From: Gordionus sp. m RMFG-2023 | Lineage: Eukaryota > Nematomorpha > Gordioida > Chordodea > Parachordodidae | DNA: 64,000 nucleotides | NCBI RefSeq assembly: GCF_954871325.1 | Contig: NC_088776.1 | Coordinates: forward strand, 58,366,954-58,430,953 | Direction: 5' to 3' | In this document: piece by piece, positions 62,691-64,000 of the stretch | Layout of the letters: each line of letters starts with the position of its first letter | Numbering within the stretch: the stretch's first letter is position 1 | Notes under the pieces: generated by a model | Told to the model about the DNA's origin: nothing | The model's database searches: none | The model's input: the letters and a program-made list of their open reading frames with translations, nothing else | Position numbers and translations under genes: made by a program

Positions 62691-64000
62691 AAAAGCCTTC
62701 CCATAATTTCATCTAAGCTGTCTTATAAAGCTTGTCATTCAAAAAATGGTTGTTCGTTTTGATTGTTCAAGTCGTTGCATAATCATCCAAATCGTTTATT
62801 GTGTCTGTAAGTCCGTTTGTTCAAATCTTTGAGTTTGCACCTTGGTTTGTTTAAATCGTAAGCTTTATATCCTTATCGTAAGTTGTGCTCATAAATCGTG
62901 ATTTTGTCATGTAGCTTGCTTGTAGTACTTCGTTTTTATTATCAATTTTATAAAATTGTTATCATCAGTAAGTCAAATAATTAAGAATAATTGATCAAAT
63001 TGTATACGAGAATAATAATAAAAGTAATATATGGATATAGAATAATATATTAATTTGAAGTATATATGAATTTGGAATATATAGAATATGGAATATATAG
63101 AATGTGATTCAAATTTAATAAATAGAATAATCGCATATTATTTTTTTTGCGCTTTAGTGTTAAATAATTTTTATTTATATATTAATATTTTTAATCCATG
63201 AGATTAAAATATTATGCACATTTCCTTCTTTTTAAAAAAAATTTGGAATTTATCACCCTTGTTTTTTAATTTAAATGTTTTAAAATAATTCTTCATAAGA
63301 TTACTTTTAGTATAAAATAATTTCTTAAGCCTAAAATTGACAGATAATGAAATCATCTTTAAATATTTTTCTAAAATCAAGATGTGAATGCTTTAAGTTT
63401 CAAAAATCTTTTATGACACATAGTATTACTTAAAAGAGTTTTTTTAATTTTATAATTTTCTTTAACTTCTTTAATCACAAATATTTCTTTAAATTTAATC
63501 ATATGATTTATATCTTTATTTATATGTTTCAATTACATTTTGTTATATACTTTAAATTATAGCTTTATTTTCCTTTTTAACATTGGCATCCTTAATTTCT
63601 TCACTAATAATTCTTCCATATCAGGTTTTCCTAAATATTTTAGTAATGATTCTCATATTATCTATTATTTTCACACAATAAATGTCCATTTTTTTAACAT
63701 TTATATTATTAAAAATTATTTTTTAATTGATTATCTCTCCACTTAAAAAAATTTTCTGAATTACTATGAGGAATGAATAAGCCCATTTTTTCTAGATCAA
63801 TTGGTTCTTTATCATTTATTCCATAACTTTATTACAAGTTTTATTTTTATAGTAGAAATTTTTATTATCATAATTTTTATTATGAATGTGTTTATCATTA
63901 TAATTTTTATTACCAATATTTTCCTTATCATAATTTTTATTACGAATGTGTTCATCATCATAATATTTATTGCGAATATTTTTCTATCATAGGATTTATA
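62690..64000 (-). mobile_element. Second LTR-element fossil, truncated by the window edge
   Basis: About 62,960-64,000 is homologous to the interior of the LTR fossil at 46.0-47.05 kb. Shared phrases are taatcacaaatatttctttaaa, cccttgtttttt and the NKNY-coding repeats. On the minus strand the segment at 63,840-63,990 encodes asparagine/lysine-rich units such as HIRNKNYDKEN. No long terminal repeat is present inside the window. It is a broken, partial fossil of the same or a sister family. 62,690-62,960 is likely its flank or 3' interior. Confidence 0.55.

Noticed and set aside
63540-63992. Plus-strand frames with repeated IIIFI units
   Set aside because: These are the antisense of the NKNY-coding repeats of the LTR-element relative, with no membrane-protein features beyond composition.

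Overview
The window is very A+T-rich (roughly four fifths by eye), has kilobase-scale introns and intergenic spacers, and carries an RTE-type LINE, hAT DNA transposons with their MITEs, tRNA-derived SINEs and LTR-element fossils. This points to a eukaryotic nuclear genome, most likely an A+T-rich invertebrate, but the species cannot be fixed from the sequence. No conventional multi-domain host gene is visible, and there is no rRNA, CRISPR array or bacterial-style operon.

Left part (1-17.9 kb): mostly featureless A+T-rich DNA with short decayed hAT-type MITEs, a CpG-bearing patch at 5.56-5.87 kb, one unrecognised coding-like open frame (9,954-10,310), a minus-strand tRNA-derived SINE, and a hAT element (12,594-14,086, exact 8-bp target duplication) nested inside an older palindromic MITE (12,444-14,198).

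Middle part (17.9-28.1 kb): a giant near-identical inverted repeat (19,381-23,038 against 23,402-27,240, spacer about 360 bp), with a diverged relative on its left (17.9-19.0 kb), a second SINE at its left edge and a third partial copy on its right. A microsatellite has expanded only in the left arm and a G+C-rich MITE has inserted only in the right arm.

Right part (29.3-62.7 kb): the most interesting region. An exon with a start codon and a hydrophobic signal peptide (29,345-29,402) is followed over about 32 kb by a 9-nt exon and a series of 18-nt and 21-nt micro-exons. All have splice-site flanks, all are multiples of three, and all enter and leave in phase 1. They encode short charged peptides rich in E, K, D, Q and N. 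The micro-exons sit in repeated exon+intron modules, and a unit of about 4 kb carrying them is duplicated (48.4-52.5 and 55.1-62.7 kb, plus a partial copy at 35.95-37.0 kb). In the youngest pair the exons differ more than the introns beside them. The layout recalls schistosome micro-exon genes and aphid bicycle genes (secreted, fast-evolving host-interaction proteins), without recognisable sequence identity to either.

This locus has been invaded by an LTR-element fossil (39,838-48,091), itself interrupted by a 5.6-kb hAT element with inverted arms over 2 kb (40,383-45,948), and by an RTE LINE (about 55,899-59,280). A second relative of the LTR fossil starts near 62,690 and runs off the window.
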